A stretch of 64,000 bases of DNA from Enoplosus armatus. Taxonomy: Eukaryota; Chordata; Actinopteri; Centrarchiformes; Enoplosidae. This document shows, in pieces, positions 47,257-59,451 of the stretch. The notes under the pieces were generated by a model that searched no databases, had not been told where the DNA came from, and saw only the letters and a list, made by a program, of their open reading frames with translations. The stretch spans positions 11,958,501-12,022,500 of the forward strand of contig NC_092193.1 of NCBI RefSeq assembly GCF_043641665.1. Direction: 5' to 3'. Each line of letters opens with the position of its first letter. Positions within the stretch are counted from its first letter, which is position 1. The position numbers and the translations under genes were made by a program.

Positions 47257-49062
47257 GTAAGGGGCCCCTTTAGCATGCATGGCACGCTGTGGGGGAATGT
47301 CTGTGTTTATGGGTGAGTCTCCTGCTCCTGACAGAGAAGGCTGCTGGCTGCTTTTGATAGCAACTGGACAGGCAGGAGGGGAGCGCCGGCTCCCGACGTC
47401 CCTTCTGAGGATCTTAATGGACAAATGCTTCCCGTTTTTAATTTCCTTTTCAAGAGCCGACTCCTAATGAATGGTTGGTTACATATGCTGTGGAGGACGC
47501 TCAGTGCCTCATTGTTATTCTTTGTGATGTGTTGCCATCTAATGACTTCACTGGGAGCTGGCCATCGAGGGGAAAAGTTGGATGGAAGTACATATGCATT
47601 GTTGTGCGAGGTATTTGGATTTTCAGATGATCCTTGTTGGCATGTTCTGAATTTAAACATTTTGTTTACTCTTTTGTTTCTGTGAAAATCATTCAGGTGA
47701 CTTTGAGGTCAGCTAATTGCTCAGCTTTAACTTGATGCTGCTCTCGTACTTGCATGCAAATGGGCTGCGAGCCAGATTGATGAGGAGTAGAAGTTTAGGA
47801 TAACTTTTGTTGTTCTCAAGCAATTAAAGTGATGTAAAAGGTAAGAACAGACACAAGCTGAAGGTCATTTTTAGAGGTTTCTATGTGGTTGAGATGATTT
47901 AAGAATGCATGGATGTATGCATGCATGTGTGTTATGGTATATTTTGTATCACTAGAAAAAATACGCAACCAATAACTGAATGAAAAAAGAGCGGGAGAAT
48001 CAGATCAGGGTGGTTTAGATTACGTCTCACGCTTCTCATGTGATAAGCTCCTTTATTTCATTCAACCCCTTTTCAGCCCATGTTTTGCTACAGACACTAT
48101 CTATCTATCCACACACAAACACACGTGACAATAAATTCTTAGTGACACGCTCTCTTGTTCGGTCTCTCCGCACCCTATCTCTCCCCTTCCCTCCTTCCTT
48201 CCTCCTTCTCCTCCTCCTCATCTGCTGCTGCCACAATCCGCAACTGGAGTCTGCTGCTCCCCTCAAACGTAGCCACAGTCTATTCCACCACATCAGCCAG
48301 CATTAAACTCCATTTCCTCAGTGACTTATCTACTACCATTTCAATTTGGGCTCAGTACATAGCTCCCCTTCATCCGTAATGTGCTGGAAGATTCAGCACT
48401 TATTCTCTGTAGAGGATGATAACATGCCAGTTCCAACAGGCAACATGCTCAGCTGGTTTCAGCCCCGGAAAGCTGTTAACAGAGTTGAATTTTACACACG
48501 GCTCAGTGAAAAATGGGTTTAGAGAAAGTTAGGAATGAGCACTTACTAGAATATTTACCATAATGTGAATTTATAGTGGGATTTCCATAAAAATGATACA
48601 TGAACTGTGCAATCTACACGAGACTCAGCATGTGTTTATGCCGGTCGCATTAGCATATTATCAGGTAAATGTGACCTGAACTGAATTCAGCGTCTGCGTG
48701 AGTGATTTGTGGAGGGTTTCTGCTTTTGTGCAGTGGGTCACAATTGTAATAAAGTGCCATGACTTGCAGCACACAGTAATTGGATTCAACATCGTTACAT
48801 GGTCTGAAATGAGCCAAGTGTTGTAATGCACTGTTAGGGTGTAATTCAGTGATAAGGAATGTATTCCTCTGCGCTGTCCTATTGACTTTGGCCTTCAGTG
48901 AGGCATAATTAAATTTTGATAAACACTGACAGAAGACGATGTTTCTACCCTGGGGTGCAATGAGTGTTATATCCAGACATGTTCAATATAACATCCTGAA
49001 GGGAAAGGCGTCATGTGACACACACACTTTTTCACCCTGACTTTTGTTCTGTTGAGTTTTCA

Positions 49063-49063
<1 letters not shown>

Positions 49064-49092
<29 letters not shown>
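49064..49092. repeat. poly-C tract, 29 bases
   Basis: An uninterrupted run of cytosines, in a dpp6 intron. Confidence 0.9.
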
Positions 49093-49094
<2 letters not shown>

Positions 49095-51968
49095 CATTAA
49101 TGTAAATATATAACTATTGCCAGTGCAACATAGAAATGTGGATGTGAATGTATTTTGTCACTCCTATTATTATTCTTTCTTTATTCTTTGTCTTACTACT
49201 ATTTAGGGAATAGTTTTGGAGCTACAGTTTCCATAATTTGGGGTCTATGATGGATCTAAACATGAAGTATAGTGTTGCTATGGAGTCATTGAGTTAGGTG
49301 TGTTTTTTAGCCTATATCTGTTCACATTTGGGCAAATTAGCACCATTCACAGTATGCCGAATTAGCTATTAGCAGTTACTGTTTACTATGTATCCATGGA
49401 TGTACAGACAACTGTCACTGTATTACTTTGATACTGAAGAAAAGAAAAGAACAGGGAAGTTCTGGAGTTCTAAGCAGCGTCTTTCTTTTTATAAACGTGT
49501 AAGTCACACTGAATATAAAAATGTGTGTGTCGTGTTTGTGTATTTAGAAATAAGATTTTTGATGCAAAGTGTGGCAATCAGGCGCCAAGGGATTTAAAGT
49601 GCTGGTGCTGTTGACTGTGTTGGTAAGCAGGCCAAATTACAATAACTAACTTCCAGTTGTTTTTAGATGCACTTGTTCCTTTCACCTCATGCAGTATCTT
49701 TGCCTCTTGCGTCACAGTTTGAAAACCTCTGCTCGAGAGGGATCATAGTGATTTATGGTGTGTATTTCCTGCATGAAGTCTTGTTCTGATAATTGGACAA
49801 ATGTATGTATACAACTCAGTTTATTTGATTTATGAATTTATGATTTTGAATCAGTGTAAGAGTAAACTATTTACCTCCCAGTAATGGACAGTCTTGTGAG
49901 CTGCTCTTGTGAGCTTTAAGATCAAATATATGTATCCAGTCCACAGCAAAGCTGGGCCATGTTATCCGACACAGAAAAACAGACAGGAAAAAAAAAGGGT
50001 TTCCATGGTTGGCTCAGCTCAGCATCAAGGGAAATCATTAGTGTCCAGCTAATACCAAATGGAAAAATGGTGCAAAATTATGTGATTATGGCGGACTGTA
50101 ACTAAATCCATTCTGTTACATGCATGGAGAGAGCAGCACAGTAATTTCCTTATTCAGCTGAGTGATGTTCAGAGGAAATTAGATATTACTGCTCTCCCAC
50201 AAGACATTGATTGATTGATCTGCTCGCTTTTCCATCCAATTAATTTGTGTCATTTTGTTGCTGTGTGTAGCATGCAGATGGAAACAAGGTAGCCTGTGGT
50301 GGCATTTCAGTTAACGCAGTGCATTACATTATAGTGTATATGATATTATGAATCATGTACATTTATGATTGTATTGTGACACCGAGCTGTGCCTCAAGCT
50401 ATTGCCTCTGTTTTACATATTTTGAATTAGAAAATACTATAAATGGGCTTAAACGTGCTTTTCTTAAGGTGTAAACTCTTAATGCTAAAACAGATAAGAA
50501 AGAAGCATTTTAAAGTCTTATTTGTTACCACTTTTTAACATTTATTTTCCATGCTGGACAATGGTTTGCTCGCCATTTTTGTTTCTCAGACTTCTTGGTT
50601 CCAGTTCAGTCTTTCTTGCCAACAAAACTAAAGTGCCTGTATCTTTTACGCAGTGGTGGGATTTGACCTGCAGGCTACCTCGGAGTATTCCAGCACTCTA
50701 TGGAGCATGTGAGCACTAGCATTTTGGGATTATTGCATTTCAACAATGAAGGGAAAGTAAATTACTTCCTTCTGGGCCTTACCTAACAAGATAACATCTG
50801 TGCATGTTCAGCTAAATTCATTGGTAACTTTTGTGTATAAATCCCTTCCAGGAATCAAAAGTAAACTCTAAACCCAGTTTATTGCACAGCAGAGCCTCAT
50901 AAAGCCATCACTCACAGCATCATAAAGAACACAGAAGTGTATTATGTCTTTTGGATTAAAATGCATCTGTTATAAGCTTGAAATATAACTACAATGTCCC
51001 ACATCACACCTGAAGTAAGTTTTGGCTTGCACTGGCTCCAACGGCACCATTAGCTACCCGCAGAGTTATTAGGTATGCTGCAGCTATCATCCTCATTATA
51101 GCTGCTATTACATGCCTCTCCAAATTTTTGCCTCTTATAACGCAGAGCTTGTCTGCAGTGATGTTTGTGAGAGCGGGGGGAAAGGCTCAGCTCCAGTCAG
51201 CTGCTGTATCTGCGAGAAGGCGATAGGGAAGTCAAGCTGAGCCCAGGCTCCCCGGCACGGTCCTGAGGGGAGCGTTAAAGCAGCCAGGCGGTTCACAATA
51301 GCTCCCCAACAAGGTGAGGGAGATTGGAAGACATCTATCAGAGAAGCCGGGATGGATGTCAAGTGACTCGGACCTATTTCCCCGGGGGTGCACGGACCCG
51401 GGAAAGGCATTTATAAACTAGAGAAACAAATGATGACAGGGACCGAGGCGAGCCACTGTGTAAGAGGAGGCTGCTGGAAGCCCAGATGTTCAGCCCTCAA
51501 CATAAATCTCTGCTACAATTAAAAAGCACCACGCAAAACTGCGCTTCAATTAATTTATGAATTATACTCAGGGACAAAGGAGAATTGATTCAAACTGAAG
51601 AGAAAGGGAGGGATAAGGGACTAACTTTAATTTGGCAGTAATGCCCTATGTCCTTGTTTTCGAATGAATGTCCAAACCTTTGAAATCAATATTCTGTATT
51701 CCAGATACAAATCCTATTATAGAGGTTACATTCATAATTCAAGCCATGAATCAATGAGCCTCCAGCAGTTCTTTCAGAGTTTAGAGATGACTCACCATTT
51801 GTATAAAAAAAATAAATAATTGAAACTCGCTCTTTGTTCAAAGTTGAATACAGAATATTTCCATTTCTCTTGTAGTCAGTCAGCCTTGAGTAGCCTTTGC
51901 AAACGATTACAAAATGAACTTGATTTGACTAAGTGGGAGATGCGAAACAGTGGTATTCAACAGAACGA

Positions 51969-52005
51969 GTGTGTGTGTGTGTGTGTGTGTGTGGGGGGGG
52001 GGGGG
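51969..52005. repeat. (GT)n followed by 13-base G run
   Basis: A GT run that passes directly into a homopolymer of G. Confidence 0.85.
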
Positions 52006-52879
52006 CTGTTTGGAGCCACGCTTTAGTGCTGCTTTGAAGTTGTACCCCTGTGAAGATGACCTATTTCCCAGAAATACAGCTCGGCCCCAGTGGAGTGATA
52101 GTTTGAGCTGTCACAGTGAGAGGCTGAGGGGTGTTCGCCTGTGGCATTCATGACAGGGGTGGCAGAGATTTTAACACTTTGACTCAAGAGCCCCCCACCC
52201 CCCTCCCCTCCTCTACCACATATAAGCCAATATTCTACATTTACCAGAGAGCTGCATTGCTTTGGCCTCTGTGAGCATTTCAAGCATGAAATCACTTGCA
52301 ATGTAGTGTATGAGCTGAATAACACGTGTGGATGTGGACTGACTGAAAATATATGATAGAAGGAGGAAAACTGCATAAATTAAGAGAAGGAAGAGACACT
52401 TTCATGGTTTGAATTATTACTGTAAGATGGGATATTAAGGAAAATATTTATGCAACTTTAAGATGCTTCAGGAGAGAGGTTTATCTAAGTTAGTTTGTAT
52501 ACATTTTTTGCATTTTATTCAAATGCAGGACTAAAATATTTGCTGCCTGTGACTGTATTTTCTGGTTATTTTCCGAAATTTGAAAGAATGTATAGGTTTA
52601 TTGATCTCGGGTTTAGCATACAAGATCCACTCACTTTGTAAGAGCAGAGTTGTCTCAGAAAACACGAAAACAAGGATATTTGTTGTTTTACTTCTGAACT
52701 AGACTTCTTCTCAGGTGTGTGGTCAGCCTGCTCTAATCCAGTGCGCCACAGAGAGGCACTCGAGCTCCGTCCTGGGACCATAACACGATCATTTGGGAGA
52801 ACATTTTATGACCCCGATCATGAAATCATAAATGAGAGGCACTAGTTAATTAGAGGCTTCAAATGAAGGTGCATTCTAG

Positions 52880-53580
52880 TGACACGTGTGCAGTGTTGGT
52901 GCATGTTTTTGTGCGTAAAACGGCAGCCGGAGATTTGCAGTGACAGCAGCGCTACAGTGAAGGCTGCTCTCTCAGTCGCTGGTCACTTCTCATGCAGAGC
53001 GCGTCTGAGGAGAGGACCGCCGGGCTCTCTGCGTCCTTCACACTCTTCACGCGTGAGGACGGTCCACCAAAAAACAGAGCCGAAAGTGTCGAAACATTAT
53101 CTTTTGCTCTTTTATTTCGCGGACAATCGCCCGGAGTCTGGTGGGGATCGAATATCTGATCGGAAACTCAGCGCATCCGTCTGCTATCTCGCTGTAAGGA
53201 GGCATCGGGAAAACTGAAGAGGGAAGACAACGTGTCGTGAATACAGATGAGAGCAACTATTGACACCTTCAGCCCACCAGTCTGCTGTGCGCGTGGACAA
53301 AGCTAAAAAGGACATCGCTGCGAAGGATTCAGCTTTTTATCGGTCTATCAATACAGGTTGTGAGTCATCCACTACCCATAGATGCTTATTTACTAGCTCA
53401 GTATCTTCACCTTATCTTTTTTTGCTCCATCCTGGAGGTGAAAACTGGCTGCCTGCCATCGGTTCTTCTCGAAGCGCACAGAAAACCAATAGATCTGCCC
53501 CCCCCCCCCCAAATCAGGCGAGACCGGTCTGTTGGCTCTGACATGCTGTAAGTTGTTTTTATCTGGACTGGACCTATATT
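52880..53580 (+). promoter_or_regulatory. dpp6: dpp6 long-isoform promoter and 5' UTR
   Basis: CpG-rich DNA (especially 52920-53060 and 53100-53200) leads into the long-isoform start codon with no splice acceptor in between, so the leader is probably continuous. There is no TATA at a fitting distance. Upstream ATGs open short frames at 53247-53306, 53382-53396 and 53543-53551. A 13-base C run lies at 53498-53510. Confidence 0.6.
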
Positions 53581-53772
53581 ATGGCTTCGTTGTATCAGAG
53601 ATTCACCGGGAAGATCAACACGACCAATTCCTTCCCGAACCCACCTGAGGCCAGCCACCTTCTCGGTGGACAGGTTGCAGACGAGGAAAACGCAGCGAAG
53701 ACCCCTCAGCAACTCGTCGACGGCAGACCTCACGTCCAGTACCGCAAAAAATGCTTGAAGGAGGATGAGGAT
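53581..53772 (+). CDS. dpp6: dpp6 long-isoform first coding exon
   Basis: 64 codons ending at GAGGAT|GTAAGA (phase 0). The peptide starts MASLYQRFTGKINT, then SFPNPPEASHLLGGQ, matching the N-terminus of the long DPP6 isoform, and ends in a charged KEDED. The Gly-rich middle of the mammalian exon is shorter here. DPP6 is a type II single-pass membrane glycoprotein of the S9B family that lacks the catalytic serine. It binds Kv4 pore subunits with KChIPs and shapes somatodendritic A-type current; this part is cytoplasmic. The ATG has A at -3 and G at +4. The transmembrane exon 2 (NPPQRNWKG-type) is outside the window. Teleosts have dpp6a and dpp6b genes, which cannot be separated here. Confidence 0.95.
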
Positions 53773-53803
53773 GTAAGACACTAATACTTTATTTGCCAAC
53801 ATA

Positions 53804-53818
53804 CCCCCCCCCCCCCCC
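53804..53818. repeat. poly-C tract, 15 bases
   Basis: A C run 32 bases after the dpp6 long-isoform donor. Confidence 0.85.
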
Positions 53819-54120
53819 ATGAAAAATCTCCCGATGTGTAGTTTAGATCATTCCCATTCAAACAGACACTCAGACAAACATGCATATATACACATATATA
53901 CAGTCATAGGCCTGAGATACTGAAGCTCTGTAATTGGATTTACTTTTATAGGATGGTCAAGAAAGTTTTAAAAGGCTGCTTTTTATTCGAGGCGGCTGCA
54001 CTCTTGCTTGAATTTGTGTTTTGTTGTGTTTGGCTGCATCGTAATGTTGTCAGATTCTGTTGGCTCAACACCTAAGAGAGAGCATCCACATCCTTGGCAG
54101 GTGCCTGACAGCTGAAGAAG

Positions 54121-54147
54121 ATGATGATGATGATGATGATGATGATG
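54121..54147. repeat. (ATG)9 microsatellite
   Basis: Nine ATG triplets in a dpp6 intron. Confidence 0.9.
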
Positions 54148-57100
54148 TGAAAATCATCACACTTTGGTGTGATTCTCTGTAGTTTTTGTGCGTCTGTCTG
54201 TAGGGAGAGGCTGTGCTTTCTCCTGGTGCTGTCCGTGGTGCTGAAATTACCATCAGGTTTAGGTCCTAGACTGCTGTAAAACATGGATGTAGTGTGTGAT
54301 GTCACCCACTGTCGTTTGAATGATCATTTTAATGCTTTGATTGACATGCTTGTCACCATCTTAGCAGTTATTGTGCTGAAGCAGAAAATCTAAATTTAGT
54401 CAGTCTACGGGGACGTTGGGCCTCTTGGATGAGCTGCGGAATTGTCTTCAAGACCGAACACCAACTCCAGTAGCCTTTGACCTACTGTTGCTAGTTATTC
54501 AGTTTGTACTCTGAGAGATAAGCTGCACTTTTTGGATAAAAATGTCCATCCAGTTTGATTTTTTTGGAGCTTCTAGCTATCAAGCAACAATGAGAAGATC
54601 TGTAGCTGAAGACACTTTGGCTTCGCTTCTCAGCGATGGTGGCTTTTGCTTAGTTTGGTCCATGATGTTCATGTTGTTGCAGGTACATCAGTGCCATTAT
54701 AATTGTTAAAACATTCGAGTGACAAAAAAAATGTAATAAGGTTGTTCATATGAGACAGTGTATGACCTACGATTTACAAATGTAGCCTCATAACTTCTAG
54801 ATGTGCATAATGAAAGTAAGGCTTTGCTTTCTTCCACAGGACGGACGTGAACTATGTACACTTTGTACCACTTTGAGTTAACAATGTCCACGTTGTCTTT
54901 CCAACAGTTTCTTTCTCTGATAGTTCACACACAGCAAAATACAGAACAGTAAATACAAGTTAAATAGTTACAAATTAAACACACTGTGCAACTCTTCTCC
55001 AGCACAAAATGTTTTATTCTTGCCTTAATCATGGTTCATCATCTGAGGTTGTTTCTGGTTTCTTTATAGTCTTTTTTTTTCTGACCAAAGACCTCAGAAG
55101 ACAGCAGATGTTCACTGATTAACCCTCCTTGAACTAAAGATTAGAATGAACACAGCTGCTTTAGTCTCCGGTTTGCCTGAAAACTTTTACTCTCTCTGCC
55201 TCCATGAAGGCACTGATGAAGTGATTCATTAATACGCATGTTGCTTGTTTGCAGATGACACTCGTTCAAACCTACAGCAAACACAAGTATACTTGACTGG
55301 CCTTTCATCTTTAAATAGCTGCCAACACTGTGACGTTCCTCTGAATTATTGATGTCTGTCACATCAAGTGATAAGGTTGGCAACAGGCTGAACGCTGACA
55401 CTGTCAACAACAACGCCTCGACAAAAAAAAGGCAATTTCTAAGTTCTCGCCGTATTTTCTCTTATTTCCTTCAAGAGCCTCTGTGTTTGTTTTATGAGGT
55501 ACTTCATTGCTGGGAAATTCTAAATCATGATTTCCTCCAGCAATTAAACCTTGTGATTGCATTTTGTGAGTGTGACCAGGAGCTGTTGGATTTCCAAGAT
55601 ATTTATTAGGTTTGCACTGTTAACCTTGAAGTCACCTTTAGTCCTGATGTTCCCCCGAGTCGTGCTGGAGCATGAAATTGCCTTTAGCCTCAGGAGATGG
55701 GGAGACCATTTCAAGGAGTGCTATTTTCAACCCCTTCCACTTCGGTAAAAGTTTGAATGCGCTATTGTTGTTTCCATTTATTTTGCAGAGGGAATGGGCA
55801 AAAATATATTTGGAAATGTCATGAATTTCATTTAATGTATCCAGATATTTACCTGCATGGTTGTTCAGCCTGTTTTCTAAAATCCCTCAGTTCCAGAAGC
55901 AGGTTGAGCTGCTTCTTTATTTAACCAAAACTGGTATAAAAAAAAAGATGGAAATAATTAGATTTTAGTAAACAACTGTTTAATTTGTTTACTGCAGCGT
56001 TCTTCTGAGCTCACAAAATGCAGGTGCTGCATCTTTGTTGGTAGGAGGTGTGTGTGTGTTGTGGGATTGATTAATTGTTGAGGTGCTCTTTGTGAGCGTC
56101 AGTGTTTTGTGGTATAGTCTGAGTCACCTGGGGAGACAGCAGCAGTGGTTCTTTCTCCTCCTCACTACCCTTTACTGCAAATAGAAACCCACAAGTGTCC
56201 TTAATTAATTGTGTTAATGTAAAGGTGAAATACGCTGACATCTCACCCCACTTTCATGACCTGTATTGACTTTTCAATCAAGTTCCAGCTCAATCACGTT
56301 TATTTGTGTAATCACATAAGGTACAATCACAGTGAAATGCAAGTTTTGTGCATTGAGTCAGGACAACAACAGCAGAGAAAATGCAAACATTGACCCTACA
56401 GGGATCACAGTCTGCAAATGTGTAATGAGTGACAAAGCAATTATTCATGCAGGTTTTCTTAAAAATGTGGACATGAAGGCTCAAGACACAAGGAAATCAT
56501 TGAACAAATCTGTGCACACAACAGAAGCTAATGGTAATAAAATAAGACAAAAAAAATTAAATGCGAAGTACAACAGCACATTTTCAGAATGTTTACTTTC
56601 TATTTTGTTTCCTCCTTCATATAAATTAAAATATGAGACCAAACTTAAAAGAAATCCCCTTGAAAGTGATTAGTCATTACAATCAGAGATTCAAACGAGA
56701 CAATTCAAGGAATCAATGTCTGTCTGACTTCCAATGGCTCATCTCAAAGTGAAGCTCCTCACCATCTTTTTGTGGAGTCCTTTTAATTTAACTGGATTTG
56801 GTGATCTAAACACTCTCTGCTAAACAAGACTATTTAGAGATTTGGGATATATTACATTACCTTAAGGCATATCGCAGGGTTCTGCCTCAAGCTAGAGCTC
56901 AGAGCTTTGAACACCTGCTGTACTTTAATCACTGATTTCAGCTACTTGTATCATGATTACACTGACAGGTTTATACAACAATATGACTGCACTGTGATGA
57001 AACACATCAATGCTGGTGTTTATATTGACTTTCTTACCAAATTTGTAAAAATCGGCCTCCTTCAGTTGTTCCCTTACTCCTCTGTTGCATGTTTTAAAGA

Positions 57101-58449
57101 TGCTGGGAGAGAGGGTGCTAGCAGAATTTGAAGTTTGTAGTTAATCATATTATATTGACTTTTATACTGTTAATCATCACAGAAATAAATGCATACTTTA
57201 TAAGCTAACACAACATATTTACTCAAAATACCTAAACCTTGCTGATTTTGTGACTCCAACTGTGAATTCCTGTTTAACTATAAGCACTAGTCATTACTGA
57301 AAAGCTCATTTCCCACAGGGCTATCTTAATCTGAGATTGGCAGGCTGTTCTGTAATGCATTAGTCATCTTTTCTCCTCCTAGGCTACAGATTGTTTGATT
57401 AAAAGCACACTGAAAATGTGTTTTAATATTACTTCTAATGGGATGCTCCTGCACGAAATTTACTTACAACAATGCCCTTATGACAGAGAGAAAGATACTC
57501 CTCCCACCAGCTTCCTCACATATTCTCCCTTAGGAGGCTAGCGGCAAAGACGTGGTTTTGAAACATCAAAGTTACGCAGGCTACATCTCTGGGGATGCAC
57601 ACAAAGAGCTCTGATTTCTCTTTAGAGATTACTGGAGTGTTTTTATAGTGTAACCATTGTATTTCAGGGTGTATTCTTAGCTGGATGTCGCAGGCCTTCA
57701 TCCTGCAAAGTGTCTTTACACCTGCATGGCTGTCATCTGTAAATTAATTTGCTTAAGTTTCACAAAGGTAAAATTGTACTTTATCAAAGTCAAATTGCCT
57801 GTCCGCATAATTATGTTAGCCTGTTTTGGATCGTAGGAAATTGGAGTTCCAAAGGAGTGAAACATAAATCACCCTGACTGTGTGATTTAAGTGTAAAATT
57901 TAATTCACATTAGATGCCACTGCCCAGGGCTGACACACACACACTCACACAAACACACACGCACACACCCTGCCTGTCCTCACATGCACTTAACTGTGCC
58001 TTCTACTTAGAAATACTCCAGATCTGAGTAAGACAGTTTGGCCCGCTTCCCAAGTCTTAGTTTAGCTCTGTGCTTCCTTTGAGGTCCGGAGCTCAGATAA
58101 ATCAGCCAGACGGAGCTCAACAAGAACAGCCAGATAAAAGACAGAGAGCGGCGAGATGTGATAGGCTGTCCTCATTATCTCCACGGCCGGGCTAACTGTA
58201 TGCTTCAGGTGATGACTGCTAACTGAAGGCTTCTGATGGCTTTGTTACCTGTTTTACTCGTGTAGAATGATGATGTGTCCTGAAGTGACCCCCCCTCTTA
58301 CAACACGGTCCAGTGGGAAAACTCCAGATTTGCTGTCAAAGTGTGTGCAAATCTGAACAGGTTATTATGTTTTAAGTGTTTTGGGGGAAATGTTACGGCT
58401 TTCTCAGCGTCAACAGTTGAGAGATGAAAGGAGATAAGAGGCGAGAGAG

Positions 58450-58552
58450 ATGAGGATTGACATGCAGCGAAGGTCCCTGGCTTGATTCAAACAAGGGACT
58501 TTGCTTTTCAGGGTCAGCACTTTAATCCTCCAGACCACCAGGGAATCCCTTT
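58450..58552 (-). repeat. tRNA-derived SINE-like fragment
   Basis: On the minus strand it reads CCCTGGTGGTCTGGAGGATT, then further on TTGTTTGAATCAAGCCAGGG and ACCTTCGCTGCATGTCAAT. The GTTTGAATC resembles a polymerase III B box and the first part a weak A box. The same phrasing is frequent in fish SINE-type repeats. It is decayed and not a functional tRNA. Confidence 0.45.
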
Positions 58553-58629
58553 GGATTGTATTTTGAAGTCACAACAGGCAATTCTGCTTTTACCTTTTTT
58601 ATCTGACAGTTTTACTTGTGGCTTACTTA

Positions 58630-59000
58630 TGCATCCAGCAGTTATGGAGCAACATTAGCATTCATGGAGTCATGTTTCTGTTAAATGAAGTCAAATATTA
58701 ACACTCCTTTTAGCTCCATTTTGCTCTCAGGCGAACTCTTGGGGAAAATATCTGGCTCCACTATGTTCACCAGCTAGTCGCTTACTTTGTCTGTCTGCTG
58801 TTTGGTGCTGAGCAGGTAGTGTACAGTGGGTTTTAGAGCTTTTTTGCTAAAAACGTCACTATGAAAGTGGTGAGAGTGAACCAAAAGATTAAAGTTGTGG
58901 GTCTGAAACAGTGAGCTGAGGGATGCTGAAATGCTCCATAGATCTGAGGGGAACTGCAGAGTTTCTGATACAGTAATTCTCTGTGGGTTCATCACTATGA
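58630..59000 (+). repeat. teleost interspersed repeat C, copy 1
   Basis: It starts with text shared with 63941-64000: GGAGCAACATTAGCATTCAT followed by GGAGTCATGTTTCTG. It continues through ACACTCCTTTTAGCTCCATT and CACTATGTTCACCAGCTAGT to GTACAGTGGGTTTTAGAGCT. No open frame or terminal repeat was noticed. The family is known to me only by its recurrence in fish DNA. Confidence 0.5.
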
Positions 59001-59401
59001 CCCCTTTTACATAACGTGGTCATTTGATCCATTGTCAATATAAAAATATTGATTAAAGCAGCTTCACTGGATCATAAAGCTAATCTCAAAATGTAATAAC
59101 AAATTTGAGTTAAAATGCAAGGTGCAAGATTTAGTTACAAAGTGCTTCACACAAGGAAAACAATTAAATCCCAAATGTGGAAAGAGATTTTCAGGTAAAG
59201 AAAAGACAAACTGAATGAGATTCGTCATAAAATGATAAAACAAATCAAATGAAAGAAAATGAAAGAAAAAAAACTCAAGGCAAACGTGCCGTCACCCAAT
59301 GCGGCTCCTCCCCTCAGGATAGCACAGCATCCTCCGCAGGACCTCTTGCTCGGCGTTGCCATGGTTGCAAAGGTGGAGAGGGTGAGGCTGTAAGCTCTGG
59401 G

Positions 59402-59402
<1 letters not shown>

Positions 59403-59448
<46 letters not shown>
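59403..59448. repeat. (AC)23 microsatellite
   Basis: An uninterrupted AC run in a dpp6 intron. Confidence 0.9.

Positions 59449-59451
<3 letters not shown>

Larger units (their letters stand above)
40196..52879 (+). other. dpp6: dpp6 first intron between the short and long first exons
   Basis: About 12.7 kb of intron for the short transcript and upstream DNA for the long one. It includes the candidate first exon at 47200, microsatellites and a long C run. The other open frames have no support. Confidence 0.6.

Noticed and set aside
53260..53541. 93-codon plus-strand open frame before dpp6
   Set aside because: Starts at TTG and lies in the dpp6 5' UTR; no domain.
53548..53556. GTAAGT-like donor in the dpp6 leader
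   Set aside because: The start codon follows 30 bases later with no acceptor in between, so splicing here would remove it.
58450..58552. tRNA gene on the minus strand
   Set aside because: A B-box-like motif is present but there is no paired acceptor stem or anticodon arm; better explained as a SINE remnant.
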